Shown: positions 21,914 to 33,937, counted from the stretch's first letter. The stretch: DNA of 64,000 nucleotides from Anadara kagoshimensis (GCA_021292105.1 CM037870.1:31429905-31493904); one strand, 5' to 3'. Notes: generated by a model from the letters alone, not told the origin. A program made the numbers and translations.

Positions 21914-22471
21914 ACAGCCAAGAGGCAATACATGAATAGTTTATATATTAAAATTTAAATACATGTACATTAAAATACATTTAAATTAATCCCTTTTCAT
22001 ATCCATTTAAATTGACTTAACAATGTAGTAAAATATTTTAAAGTATGTTAAGTATTTGTTTGAAAAAATGCTTTTGGAAATATCATTGGACATTTAAGAC
22101 GGAAGAAGAGTAATATTAGTCATTTGTTTAACTTCTATATTATATTTATAATTTATGACCCGATATATATGAAGTTAATAACTGTTTTTACTTTAAACAA
22201 ACACCTGAAGATATATGACTAATTGATAATAAAATAAGTTGAAGTCGATTGCATGCCTTAAGTCAGTGCTTATCCCAACTTCTGTGGTGTGAAGTGATTT
22301 GACAGTTGAGTACATTTTAAGTCTTTTCCTTGCACTGGGTGAGACACCAGAACTATTCCAAACTTGATACGAATGTGAATGAAATTAAAAATGAAATATC
22401 TCTTAAATTTAACAATAGAGGTGCTAAGTCCATTTTAATTAATATTCTGTTTGATTTCTCTCTTTCCCAAA

Positions 22472-22795
22472 GCACCATTGCGGTAGCTCAGATGGTAGAG
22501 TGCTCACTTCCTAAGTGGAAGATAGTGGGCTTAAACCTGACTGGGTAATGGCTGTTCTTTCACCAAGGACTTGACATTACAAAATGAAAGTCACGGTTCT
22601 TTCAGATGGGAACTTAAAATAAATGAGACCCCGTGTCAAGGTAGGCATAGCACGATAAAACGTTACCCTGCTGTTTAATGCCATCAGCCAGCTCACAGGA
22701 AAAATGTCTGCACCTTTGCCTAAAGCTGGCAATGTTTCGATATAAGTGAAATATTCTTGACTGGGAAGTTAAACACCATTACTCAACTCAACTCT
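22472..22795 (+). mobile_element. Main-family tRNA-headed SINE, full-length
   Basis: Head ATTGCGGTAGCTCAGATGGT, body AAAATGAAAGTCACGGTTCT, then GATGGGAACTTAAAATAAAT; tail GATATAAGTGAAATATTCTT, then AAACACCATTACTCAACTCA. About 324 bp. Confidence 0.85.
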
Positions 22796-23660
22796 CCCTC
22801 CCAAATATTATACAGAGGTATGTAAATAATAAAATGTAAAAAACTTGGACATTAAAACTTCAATTCATTGATTTGTGCAAAGGGTTTCAATTATGTTTAT
22901 GCATCTACCATAATGTGTCCTATAAAACCAGAGATGATATCTTTTATGTGTATGGTTCTACTACATCAGTCATCTTCAAAGCCTTTTTGTTTTACACCAA
23001 ATTCAAACAAACTTTACTAAATAAACAAACAATTAAAATTGCCAATTAATTATAGAAATTGACAACATAATTGCTTCTTCTTTAGGCAATTATAATCCCC
23101 CTATTTATCAATTAAATTGACAGATGAATTGTTAGTCAGAGAGTCAATTGACCAGTTGAATTATCAGTTAAAATGTAAACTTGATTACTAAATTATTTAT
23201 GAAATTACAAGTCAAATTTGTTATTTTTAATTTGTCAATGTTACTGTATTATATTGTCAATATCTATTCATTGGCAAATCAATTGTATGCATGTTTATTA
23301 AGTAGCAGTTGGACTGAATTTGGTGTATTATGTGTAATGTATATCACCCTTTTGAATTTGATTGCCAAAAAATGCCAACCCAAATGTAGAGTTCATATTA
23401 TGGGCCTGAGGTGGACTTTTACTTGGGCAAATCTTACTGTGTAAGAATGTTTCTCAGTTCAATAATCGAAGAATGGTGGTAACAGTTTTCTCCAGGCACT
23501 CCAGTTTCAATGTGATCTTCAAAATGACACTTTAAATTTCTAAATATTTTTAATTAATTAAAGTTTTCAAATAAGCCAGACTTCAGTTATGTAAATCTTA
23601 GTTAAAGAATGATTGTGAAACCAGGTTAGCTCATTAATTTGTATCCATATATGCATTGTA
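22796..23660. other. AT-rich spacer with a SINE-tail scrap
   Basis: Near 23450-23530 the text AGTTTTCTCCAGGCACTCCA resembles a fragment also seen at 31543-31562. Otherwise nothing supported. Confidence 0.4.
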
Positions 23661-23668
23661 TCTGTTTG

Positions 23669-23881
23669 TACAGCACAGGTCTGTCGAAAGTTTAACACTA
23701 AGCTAACGGATAAAAACCGAATTGGCAGCTCATCTAGGTCTCTTGACAGCTTTTGGAAAGCTTCTTTGTATCTCATGACAATTTTTCCGCCACTTGCTAA
23801 CCATTGCTCTGCCATTCGACAACCGACCATTGACGCCTTTTCGTTAGTTACATTTTTAACTTTCAACAGGTCTGTACTGTA
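23669..23881. mobile_element. TIR element (TACAG..CTGTCGAAAG family), short copy
   Basis: Left end TACAGCACAGGTCTGTCGAA and right end CAACAGGTCTGTACTGTA are inverted complements with few mismatches. 213 bp. A minus-strand frame through it is open, but nothing in it looks like a known protein. Confidence 0.7.
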
Positions 23882-24374
23882 TGTAAATGTTGTATATATT
23901 CTCTTTACTATAAAGTTATTATATTAGTGGACTGGGGCCTGCACCTAAATCTACTGCATAAAAAGTGTTAAACAAAAATTAACTCTGTTATTAAATAAAT
24001 AATAATATAAATAATATGAATTATTTAAGGTAATTAACATTGTAAATTATGAGACTGTCAATAAAATAAGGAAATTCTGTTTAAAATTATGACTCTATAA
24101 CTGTACATAATAAAATGATTTCCTTCTAGTAACATGTTTCGTATATAACATTATCTATACAGAAAATTCAAACCATAAACCTCACAGACATTAACTTAAC
24201 AGGCATTCAATTGGAGATATAAAATACTATTTTAACAGAAAATATACATATTAAGTGGATAAAATTCTATTATAAACAGAAAAAACATTATAACTTGTAA
24301 CCTAGGTGCAAACAGAAAATCCAACAAAAATGGAAGAAATAAATTCTAAAAAGGTAAATATCTTTTTTCTCTTT

Positions 24375-24760
24375 ACAAGGTGCTGAGCAATAGGAGAGGT
24401 AAGACTTTCATTTTGTACCCCTAACTCATTATATTCTACAGCTATGTTTCCATTCCTGGTAGCCAAAATCGCCATTGGCTACTAATTTCTGAGGAATTCT
24501 TTCAAAAAGTAGCCTATTTTAGCAAATTTGTGGAAAAATACTTTAAAAAGGACTATTTTCACAAATTTTGGAAATTTGGCTACTAATTATTTTAAATTTA
24601 TGGAAACCTAGCTACAGGTATGTAAAATTTTTGAAAAAAACAACATTTTTCACAGAAATGTTTAAAATGGCTTGAATCTGTCATTTTTATACTTTTTTCA
24701 GTCAAAATTAAAATTTTAGTGGAGGGTACAAATGGAAGTCTTGCATTGGGAGCAGTTATA
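24375..24760. mobile_element. Foldback element, about 385 bp
   Basis: Left arm GCAATAGGAGAGGTAAGACT, then TTTTGTACCCC. Right arm GGGTACAAATGGAAGTCTTG, then CATTGGGAGCAG. Inner arms TACAGCTATGTTTCCAT and ATGGAAACCTAGCTACAGGT also pair. No ORF. Confidence 0.65.
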
Positions 24761-25204
24761 ATTGTGTTTCTTTTCCCTTAAATTTGCCACTGGTATACAT
24801 AAAATCTATAATATTGGAATAAATCAAAATGAATTTAAAAAAAGATAAATTATATACATTTGTAATTCTTTTCCATTTAAAGCTGTTAATTGGTAGATGG
24901 CTACTTTTCAATTCAGACACAAATTTCCACTTGTTGAAGCCCATACTTATCATGGTCTGCCTCAAATATATATAGTATATATATATCTGAAATTCCCATA
25001 TAATGATAGCCTATGTATTCTTTATTTATTCATGGTTCAATGCTTTCTAAATCAAGTGTGATCAATTTTAATTCAGATGTTACATTCCTAAGGAACTTTT
25101 ATTTTTCTTTAGGCAACACTAATTTTAACTATATAGTAAGTATTTCTATAATAGCTGATATACAAATTACTACTTCTATATGCAGTATGCTTGTGGTGAC
25201 AAAC

Positions 25205-25560
25205 CATAAGCTTTTTTAATAGGTACAAAATCTGTAATATGGTGTATGAACAGTATTTATATTCAAAAAATATTTTGTATTCATTAAGTCTCTACAAAGT
25301 CATAGAGTTTATGTCGAGATGCCCGCTATTGAACTAGTGCTGGTATAATTTTGTAAGTAAGTTTGTAAATATGTATGTGCAGGAGCTAATAAGCAATTTT
25401 AATAGGTACAAAATATGTAATATGGTATATGTCAAAAAATATTTTGTATTTATCGAGTCTTGATCTTTACAAAGTCATTCAGTTTATATCTAGATAAACT
25501 ACAGGAGATGCCCGCTATTAAACTAGTGTTGGTGTATTTTTGTAAGTACCGGTAAGTTTT
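25205..25560 (+). repeat. Direct tandem duplication of about 180 bp
   Basis: TTTTAATAGGTACAAAAT, then TGTAATATGG, AAAAAATATTTTGTATT, CTTTACAAAGTCAT-like, GATGCCCGCTATT and ACTAGTG recur in order in two copies (25205-25365, 25389-25560), with small indels between copies. Confidence 0.8.
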
Positions 25561-26293
25561 GATCGAGTGTACAGGTACTTAATCTTTTCCAGGGACGTAA
25601 TAGTAATGTAAGTCCCTGATTTTGTCTAAAAATGAAATTTTCTGCAACTTTGAGATATTGAAAACGGCATGCTTAATACAATTTCATTGAAAACAGTCGT
25701 TTTGGTACATTTTTAAAACAGAATATTTTGTACTTATACTCCATACTCTGAATAAAAAGTCATAAACAAATTGTAATTTGGTGCAAACAGGTGAGGATGA
25801 CTGGTCATCAGACTAGTTTTGGAAATTTGTTAAATATAGCATAAATTAAAATATGTGACTACATGTATTTTTGCTTTCTGTGTATTAACTTGTTTACAAT
25901 ACAATATTAATACACACCTGTCTGTTTTATTAAACATGCAATTTTATTCATGAAAATGTGTCAAAAACCACAATACATATTCTGGAGAGAAAAAAAAACC
26001 TGAAATATTACATGACTTGCACTTACAGGAATTTTAACAATGATACCTTAAACTGCATTTATATACCATAAAAAATAAACAGCTTTGTATGGGAACTTTT
26101 TCACTAATGAATTGGCGATCTAGGTAACACTATATCAAGTAACGTATCTACAGGCACTGATGAACCTATTGATTTAAAACAATGTTTTATTCATGCATGA
26201 CTTAGTATTGCCTGCACAGGTTTAATGAATAATAAGACTTTTGTTGTTGTTTTTTTCTCTCATAACACGTTATATTTTTTTTTGTATTTCACA
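25561..26293. other. Upstream region and intron of the arrestin-domain gene
   Basis: A 3' splice site with a long T-rich tract (TTTTTTTTTGTATTTCACAG) ends at 26294. The start exon and promoter upstream are not identified. Confidence 0.5.
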
Positions 26294-26349
26294 GGATGTT
26301 GTAGGCAGTAATTCTTTCATTTTGGAGTTGATCGACCATAACGGCACAA

Positions 26350-28287
26350 ATGTACAGCAAACATCGAGCCGGCCGGTTGTATGTTAAACACAACCAGGAG
26401 AAACATCAAAATGGCACCAGTGTGAAGCACAGCTCTCAACGAGAGACACAGCTTGATCAAATAGAAGCACCTAAGAGTTATCTGAGAGGAGATCAAGTTA
26501 GTTCCCAGTCACATTATAGGAATAATTCACAACAAAATACAGCAACAATGGATGACGATCGAGATTTTGAGGATCTCTCACCAGATGATATTCATGTTGA
26601 TACTATCGAAGCTGAAGATTCTATATCACAAAAAGGTTTTAGAACATATGAAAAGCAGCCACAAACAAATATGGTGTCTCCGAATTCTAGGAGTCCAACT
26701 GCTGCCATGCGTTTTAACAATACTAAAGGACAGTTAGCAAAATACATAACTGTTCCTAGTGCAAACAAAAAAAATGCCAGTGCTGGTGATGTGAGGAGTG
26801 GTGGTTCTATGCGGGGCTACGGCACAATCAGCACAAATGTGGTTCCTCCGAAAAGTGGCTCAATGCGAGGTTATCCCCCAGAAAATCTTATATTAACAGG
26901 ATCGGTAAAAGCTGGTCACAAAACGATGCGGAGTTCAGTCCAAAATATGCAATATGGACATCAAAATGGAACACTCCGAGCTGTTCCACGGCTAAATTTG
27001 GAAACTACAGCAACTAGCCAACTGAGTACTAATCAACTGAATACCAATCAGCTTACAACAATTTCTATGGGAACCATGACATTTCGAAGGTCTGGAACTG
27101 AACGCAAAGAACATTACATTTCTGCCTTTGATATTGAAATGGATAGAGGAAACATGTCACAATATTTTCCTGGTCAGGAAATCACCGGAAAAGTTGTTTT
27201 TGATATAAAGAATAGAATAGAAATAAGATTTATAGAACTTCTCATAGTTGGACAGAGTTCAATTTCGTTCCTTGGTCGAGATGTTGGTGCGCCAAAAACG
27301 AAGCGGGACGTGTTCTTAAGCAAACGGAGTTACATTATAGGAACCCCCGATGGAAAATTTACATCTGTAGTTACACCAGGTCATTATGTCTCAAAGTTCA
27401 AATTCAAGCTGCCAGCTGGAATACCACAATCTATGAAATATGAGGATCAAGTGAATGGATTCCATATTGATGTGGTTTACTTTGTTAAAACAAGAATCTG
27501 TGATGATGTTGGGTCTTCGTCCGCAAGAAGCACCCATTCTCTAAACAATTTAGTCAAAGTTCTGTTGAGTCGACGCCTTAATTTACTTGTCAAATGTCCA
27601 TTTGATATAACAGCCCTTCCAATGGCACTATCTCCAGTATTTCACTCTGAAGAGTTAGCACTATCATGTGGATCTATTTTTGGAAGTGACATCGCAAAAG
27701 TTCTACTGCACCTTGACCGTTCATGTTTCCTAGCTGGAGATGAAATTAAAATCAATTTAGAAATACAAAATCCAAATAAACAACGAGTCAAAAAGTTAAC
27801 ATGCGACCTTCAGCAGTCAATCAAAATAATGGGGGCAAGGTCACGTATGACATTCGTCATTGCTCACGTGATGGAGAAAAATCCAGAAGGAATGAAAAAG
27901 AAACAGGACAAATTAAACATAACTTCATATGACATCACAATGTCTACGCATCCAAACTTCCTGCCGAGTATTCTTCCAGGATTCCGTATTATACATGTGT
28001 CATACAATTTGATTATGACAATGAAGTTTGCCTCGTGTGGTGGACAGCTTCAGCTTGAGGTACCCATCAACATTGGACCAAACACTGATTTACATTTACA
28101 ACAAATGCACTCTGTACCAGTATTTAAACGTCCTGTGAGATTTCCACATTTTTCACCACATTCAAAACCTGTTGCCAATGGCGATGCCAGACATCAGACA
28201 CCACATCAGTCCGTACAAGTCAATTCTAAATATTTTCATGGTGCTGGAAGTCTTTGTTGTTGCTCTACAGAGGAAACTATAATATGA
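26350..28287 (+). CDS. Arrestin-domain-containing protein (alpha-arrestin type), 645 aa
   Basis: Intact ORF without introns. A splice acceptor (TATTTCACAG) lies 55 bp upstream, and an in-frame TGA at 26329-26331 makes this ATG the first usable start. Residues 1-250 are basic, Ser/Asn/Gln-rich and look disordered, with two SMRGY motifs (153-157, 171-175) and QLxTNQL repeats (224-235). Residues about 255-415 fit an arrestin N-domain: FDIEMDRGNMSQYFPGQEIT, then GKVVFDI, FIELLIVGQSSISFLG, and KFKFKLPAGIPQS. Residues about 440-577 fit an arrestin C-domain: HLDRSCFLAGDEIKINLEIQ, then LPGFRIIHVSYNLIMTMKF. Alpha-arrestins are membrane-traffic adaptors, many recruiting Nedd4-type ligases through PPxY motifs, but no PPxY is present here. 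The C-terminus has a Cys triplet (636-638) and ends ETII, which fits a class I PDZ ligand. The exact paralogue (ARRDC-like or TXNIP-like) is not assigned. Confidence 0.92.
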   Translation: MYSKHRAGRLYVKHNQEKHQNGTSVKHSSQRETQLDQIEAPKSYLRGDQVSSQSHYRNNSQQNTATMDDDRDFEDLSPDDIHVDTIEAEDSISQKGFRTYEKQPQTNMVSPNSRSPTAAMRFNNTKGQLAKYITVPSANKKNASAGDVRSGGSMRGYGTISTNVVPPKSGSMRGYPPENLILTGSVKAGHKTMRSSVQNMQYGHQNGTLRAVPRLNLETTATSQLSTNQLNTNQLTTISMGTMTFRRSGTERKEHYISAFDIEMDRGNMSQYFPGQEITGKVVFDIKNRIEIRFIELLIVGQSSISFLGRDVGAPKTKRDVFLSKRSYIIGTPDGKFTSVVTPGHYVSKFKFKLPAGIPQSMKYEDQVNGFHIDVVYFVKTRICDDVGSSSARSTHSLNNLVKVLLSRRLNLLVKCPFDITALPMALSPVFHSEELALSCGSIFGSDIAKVLLHLDRSCFLAGDEIKINLEIQNPNKQRVKKLTCDLQQSIKIMGARSRMTFVIAHVMEKNPEGMKKKQDKLNITSYDITMSTHPNFLPSILPGFRIIHVSYNLIMTMKFASCGGQLQLEVPINIGPNTDLHLQQMHSVPVFKRPVRFPHFSPHSKPVANGDARHQTPHQSVQVNSKYFHGAGSLCCCSTEETII

Positions 28288-28430
28288 GGAACAGAAGTAT
28301 CTAATCTGTATTTAATTGTAAATCAGCTGTTTTTGTGAGAACTATATTTTTGTGATTACAGCGAATAGACAAACACAGAGAAGGAAATAGAAGTTCATAT
28401 TAGTAATTGACAGGTGGCTGCATTATGGAG
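28288..28430 (+). other. Probable 3' UTR of the arrestin-domain gene
   Basis: Directly follows the stop codon. No AATAAA was seen here; a GAATAAAAG occurs only at about 28763, inside an inserted MITE. The polyadenylation site is unresolved. Confidence 0.4.
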
Positions 28431-29600
28431 TGGATGCTGTTGACATGTCACTGCAGTATGGACCATGTCACTGCAATATGGACCATGTCACTGCAATATG
28501 GACCATGTCTGCAATATGGACCATGTCACTGTGTTATGGACATTATTTTTAACATTCAATATGGTACTGTAAACCAACTTTTATTAGTTTGCAGTTAATT
28601 TTCACGTATTTCGCAAAGAAAAATAATGGTGAAAGTTAAACGCCACAAATTTGTTTCCGAAAATGGTTATTTTAATATCAATCATTCAGCTTAAGTCCAT
28701 ATTGCGAAAGTTTACAGTCAAGAATTGGTTTTGGTAAGAGAATTGCAAAAGTTTATATTTGTGAATAAAAGTTGGTTTACAGTATATAATGGACTGGATA
28801 GTGTTGACATGTCACTGCAATATGGACTAAATACTGTTGACATGTCACTACATTAAGGACTGGATATTGTTGACATGCCACTGCAATATGGACTGGATAT
28901 TGTCAATTCACTGCAATGTGGACTGGATATTGTCAATTCACTGCAATATTTACTGTTATATTGTTGACATGCCACTGCATTATGGACTGGATAGTGTTTA
29001 CTTGCCACTGCATTAGGGACTGGATAGTGTTGACATGTCACAGCATTATGGAATGGATATTGTTGACATGTCATTGCATTATGGACTGAATAGTGTTGAA
29101 ATGTCACAGCATTATGGACTGAATAGTGTTGAAATGTCACAGCATTATGGACTGAATATTGTCACCTCACTGCATTATGGACTGGATATTGTTGACTTAC
29201 CACTGCAATATGGGCTGGATATTGTCAATTCACAGCAATATGGACTGGATAGTGTTGACATGTCACAGCATTATGGAATGGATATTGTTGACATGTCATT
29301 GCAATATGGACTGGATATCATTGTCATGTCACTGCATTATGGACTGGATAGTGTTGGCATGTCACTGCATTATGGACCATGTCACTGCAATATGGACTGG
29401 ATATTGTGAATTCACTGCATCTATGACAGGATATTGATGAAATAATGCTACATTATGGACTAGATACTGTTAACGTGTTGCTGCATTATGGATTGGATCT
29501 TATGGATATTGTTGACATATCACTGCAATATGGACTATGTCACTGCATTATGGTCTGAATATTGTTGACATGTTGATGCCATTTGGACTGAATATTGTAG
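28430..29600 (+). repeat. 33-bp minisatellite downstream of the arrestin-domain gene
   Basis: The unit is approximately ATGGACTGGATATTGTTGAC followed by ATGTCACTGCAAT, with variants (GAATAGTGTTGAA, GGATATTGTCAATTC) and shortened units at the left end. Roughly 28 units in total. It is interrupted by a MITE at 28565-28784. Because 33 is a multiple of three, open frames of about 90-125 codons appear on both strands; they are artefacts of the period. Confidence 0.92.
28565..28784. mobile_element. MITE inserted into the minisatellite, perfect 21-bp TIRs
   Basis: Starts TACTGTAAACCAACTTTTAT and ends ATAAAAGTTGGTTTACAGTA, perfect inverted complements over 21 bp. 220 bp, no ORF. Minisatellite sequence lies on both sides, so the insertion is younger than at least part of the array. 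Confidence 0.85.
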
Positions 29601-30760
29601 AAATTTCATGCTTAAACAAAGATATTGGTACAAATTTGTGTCAGAAAAATGTCACAAAAATTTCAAAAAAATATTGTGATTTGCAGTTAGCAGGAATTAG
29701 TACATTTTTGATTTACTGTGTTTCTGTATGTGTGACACACTAATAGGATATAACCGGGGCACTAAAGGTAACGGCAAAATGTAACAATATATACAGAATG
29801 ATTTTTATGTTACACCATCTAAAACTTAGTAACAATAGAAAAGAGATTGCTGAACCATGGTGTTTGTGGTTGTGCAACATGCAATTTATTTTATTTATTA
29901 ATATTTTAAAATTTCAAGTATACTTGTATTAACTGTGAGTTCATTTTTAAAAATGTATGTGCTACAGTTTTGATAAATTTGTACTGCCAGTAGTTCATGT
30001 TAAACAAAATTTTAGAAATTTTTAATTTGATGGTAGTGCATGCACCTTCTATTTAATTCCTAATTTCTTGTTGTTGCTTTAAGTTTGAATATCTTCTTTC
30101 ATTTTAAAGTTTTCTTTGGATTTAATGGAATTTAATGCAAATCTTTTATGTAGTTTGTAATATAATGATCTTTTTAAAGGAGCCATTGGCTGTAAGTCCA
30201 ATTTTTTACAAACCAACATATATTATAGCCTTGAATTCCACTAAAAAGACAAGAACTGAATTGCAAACTTTTCTGCATTGCTGAAATATTGCTACTTCAC
30301 ATCTTTTAAGCTATATAAGTCATTTTTGAAGACCATGAAAACTGGAATACTATGAAAATATATTTGCCATATACATTTATATCAGAAAAAGTATGAAGCA
30401 AATGTGTTATATATATAGATGCTCAACATTACTCTGGCATTGCTCAATACTTAAAAATCATGCTTTACTATATATATAGAAATCATAGATATATTATAGA
30501 TAAATACATAAACATCCTGATGTATTTGGAATGCATTTCGTATGAGGTTAACATGAAACATGTAATATCATACTAAGATTGAAATAGAAACAGTTTCATT
30601 ATAGAGAAGCAGAGTGATACAAAAAATCTTTGCTTACAAAGAAAAGGAGACATTTTCTAACAAGAATTTACTACAAAGGTTTTGTATTGTCTATTTAAAA
30701 AGTCACAATTAACATTACATGTACAATCTCAATACAGCAATTTATCAAACAGCACACTAG
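29601..30760. other. AT-rich spacer
   Basis: No exon, RNA gene or repeat family supported. It may include distal 3' UTR of the arrestin-domain gene. Confidence 0.4.
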
Positions 30761-30764
30761 AGAG

Positions 30765-30930
30765 AGATTTACAGATGTACAGAGAGAGAGAGAGAGGAGA
30801 GAGAGTTACACAGAGAGAGAAGGATGTAAAAAGAGAGAGAGAGAGTGTGTGTACAGAGATAGGTGTACACACACAGAGAGCAAGAGACAGAGAGAGAGAG
30901 AGAGTGTGTGGAGTGTGTGTGTGTGTGCTT
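30765..30930 (+). repeat. GA/GT-rich compound microsatellite
   Basis: Interrupted GA runs followed by GTGTGTGTGTGTG and a T run. The frames that read R-E-R-E or S-L-S-L are artefacts. Confidence 0.9.
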
Positions 30931-31214
30931 TTTTTTTTCTATGTTAAGTTTTCGAGCACACATGTGAAGGTATATTCATCTTACAGCTGTGAACACATAT
31001 ATATATATATATTTTTATGGATAAACAGTATTTAAATTCTATAACCTGTAATTATGTTTTTATTTTGTCTCAGATTTACCAGGTAAGACTGGGAAGTGAA
31101 ATCAAATATTTATCTGGCATAAATTTTAACCCTGGTCAAGAATTTTTCAATTACACCAGTCAATGGACATTCATCCAGCATGGATATATGATATCGGCAA
31201 ACAACATTGACCTG

Positions 31215-31480
31215 TCCAGGTCTGACCCAAGTGGATAGTGACTGTTCTTCTGCCAAGCACTCGACATTAGAAATGAAAGTCATGGTTCATTCAGATGGGA
31301 ACTTAAAATAAATGAGGTCCTGTGTCATGGTAGGCTTGACATGATAACGAACCCTGCTGTATAATGCCAATAGGGCAATGCACAGGCAAAATATCTGCCC
31401 TGGCCTGGCCTATAGTTGACAATGTCTCGATGTAAGTAAAATATTCTTGAATAGGATAATAAACACCATAACTCAACTGT
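31215..31480 (+). mobile_element. Main-family SINE, 5'-truncated
   Basis: Begins at CCAGGTCTGACCCAAGTGGA and lacks the tRNA head. Body AGAAATGAAAGTCATGGTTC, then GATGGGAACTTAAAATAAAT; tail AAATATTCTTGAATAGGATA, then AAACACCATAACTCAACTG. Confidence 0.75.
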
Positions 31481-32310
31481 CTAGATTCAAAACCCACTTG
31501 GGCATATCCTAGAGTAAGAAAGTTGTCTTATTGAAGATCTAAGGTTTTCTCCAGGTACTCCAAATTTCCTCCACCAACCCAAGAGCTGCCATCTCAATAC
31601 AATTCAAAGAATCTTGACTGGAGTCTAAACAATATACCTTTCAAGTGGTGGTATTTTAGTTCATACATGATTCATGTAAATGATACTGATTGACTTTGCA
31701 TTAGTGCATGCTTATGATGCAACCTTGATCATTCTAGTGTGTTATGTGGACAAAAAAGTAAGTAAAAAATAAAAGTGCACAACTAGATCGTAAAAAGATT
31801 GAACCAAAAGACATGTAAAGACCTGCCTGTCTATTAAAGAATTAAAAACTTTAACGATGGCTATCAACACTTACACTGGTGTCAGCTAGGGGCATGACAC
31901 AGACTCTTCTGTAATTAATACTAGCGAGCTATTAAATATGAAAATAAATAATCCACTGCAGTTACAATAAAGTGTATGACATTTTTCTTACACAAACTAA
32001 ACTTTCATTTATTTTAAGTTATTCAAAAATAGTTGGGTATTGTTCTAAAAAAAGAAGGTTAATTCAGCAATATACTCTTTTTAAAAATTCTGGGTCACCT
32101 AAATTGTTTTCCATTGTTGTAATTTTATATATACATTTGTATGTAGCTATTTTAACTACTTATTCAAAAGTTTGAATATACAGAAATAAACAAAAGTAAT
32201 CATATGGAAATACTTTGTCCTAAGTGAAAACTAAGCCATTTAGATAAAAAGAATAGATTGGAATATATTTAAACAAAAATAGGTAAAACATATATAAAAG
32301 CTAAAACAAA
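31481..32310. other. Spacer with a SINE-tail scrap
   Basis: GTTTTCTCCAGGTACTCCAA near 31543 matches a scrap at 23490, and AAGAATCTTGACTGG near 31608 resembles a SINE tail. Nothing else supported. Confidence 0.4.
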
Positions 32311-32318
32311 CTGTCAAC

Positions 32319-33282
32319 TACAGTGCAGACCTGTCAAAAGTTTAACACCAAGTAAAGCTGTCATTGATGAGAATTTAAATATCAATATATCAACTGAGAA
32401 ATATATCAATAAATTGGTATATCAAATTATCGGAAAAGTGATTGAAATAGTTTATTTTTTGTTGAATCTTTTCTAGACAGATTATTTTCCACCAATATTT
32501 GGCATGTCCCGAGTTTTCTTATATTATATGCACTCTGTTTTGCATGTCAGTTGGTTTTGAGGTACATTAAAATGATAGATTGTAATTATAATGTGTTTAC
32601 AGCAAGTTTGATCTATGTGTCATTGACTTCTCCAACCTTAGCCATTAACTGGCGGCCATTTTTGTTGATATCGATACTAAAATAAAAATGTATCAATATA
32701 TCGTATCAATGGCTTTTATCAATGCTATATCGATATATCAATCTATCAATGACAGCCCTAACACCAAGCTAATGAATTAGTACTGAATAAGGATTTCATC
32801 TCGGGCCCTTGTTAGCCATTTTTCTCTATAACTATATATCTGGCAGCTGTTATCTATCTCCTGTCACCTTCTCGGTCACTAGATATCCATATCTCAGCCA
32901 CCTCCAGTTCTTTTTGTTTTTTTCTATCCATGGTCAGATTCTGCATTTTTTCTTTTTCCTGTTACATTTGGGGGCTTGTGTGACCCTGGGAAGTGGCCAA
33001 CCAACAGGGGTTGGTTCCAGGCTAGAACCTGGTGGTTTCGATTCAAGGGAGTTGAATAAAAAAAAAAGCCAGAGAGAAATGTAGCCGTCTGGGTAGCTCA
33101 GTGGTAGAGCACTTGCCTATAGTGCAGGAGGTCCCCAGTTCAATCTCAGGTTCAACCCTGCATTTTTTCTCTTTCCTGTTACATTTGCATTTACACTTGT
33201 AATTTGCTTTATGCTAATAAAGTTATTATATTTATTATAATTTGCTTGCTCAGTGTTAAACTTTTGACAGGTCTGTAATGTA
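32319..33282. mobile_element. TIR element (TACAG..CTGTCAAAAG family), long copy
   Basis: Left end TACAGTGCAGACCTGTCAAA, then AGTTTAACACCAAG. Right end GTGTTAAACTTTTGACAGGT, then CTGTAATGTA. A second internal copy of the left-end text (CCTAACACCAAGCTAATGAA) lies at 32757. A tRNA-headed SINE sits inside at 33083-33185. An AT-rich part (32375-32745) holds short ATCAATATATC-type repeats. Confidence 0.75.
33083..33185 (+). mobile_element. tRNA-derived SINE inside the TIR element
   Basis: Head CTGGGTAGCTCAGTGGTAGA, then GCACTTGCCTATAGTGCAGG, AGGTTCAACCCTGCATTTTT, TCTCTTTCCTGTTACATTTG. A second copy of only the last module lies at about 32938-32968. There is no acceptor-stem complement, so it is not a tRNA gene. 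Confidence 0.75.
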
Positions 33283-33937
33283 TTAAAGTGTAATTATTTT
33301 AGTCCACTAGGTTGAACCGTTCACTGGTTTGGATAAATTTATGCATTGTTAAACACTTTTATTGAACTAACTACTGGAAGTAAAACTTTTGTTTGTAAAA
33401 CGCTTTCAAAATAAAACAAAATGTAAAGAGAAAATGAATGAAATGGTTCATTTAGACAAGTATAGCTATGAATTCTAGAAACTCTATATTACCTATGTAA
33501 AACAATACATGCATGTCACTTGAAAATATTTCACGCCTTTATAAACAAATAAACTGGTGCCAGATACATTATATATTTAGGATGTTTTTTTAAATACATA
33601 TTAATGTATATGAATACATGTATATAAACCTTGATCAAATAGAATACAAAAAAATACCTTAAAAGATCATGATTAAGCGTTTGTAATTTGATAGCATTAA
33701 ATTTTAAATCAGATTTTCAAAATAAAAAAGTTTTTTAATTCATATAAATTAGCTGTGTACACTATACAGTATTATGACAAAAATTTTCATCCTGGGGAAT
33801 CAAGAGTTATCTCCCTTTTTCACAGGAAAATGTACCAGTACCAAGAAGTAGATATACAATAAAGAGTTGTCTCCCTTAGTGAACTACCGGTACACATCTG
33901 ATCAATACATGTATTCAAATATGAATGGAAAATAGTA

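Noticed and set aside
23567-23866. 99-codon minus-strand ORF over the short TIR element
   Set aside because: The frame spans the whole MITE including its ends, has no recognisable domain, and the sister elements are not open.
28407-29437. ORFs on both strands across the 33-bp repeat
   Set aside because: The period is a multiple of three, so stop-free frames arise automatically on both strands. No start context or homology.
30682-31035. 117-codon ORF rich in R-E-R-E
   Set aside because: Product of the GA/GT microsatellite.
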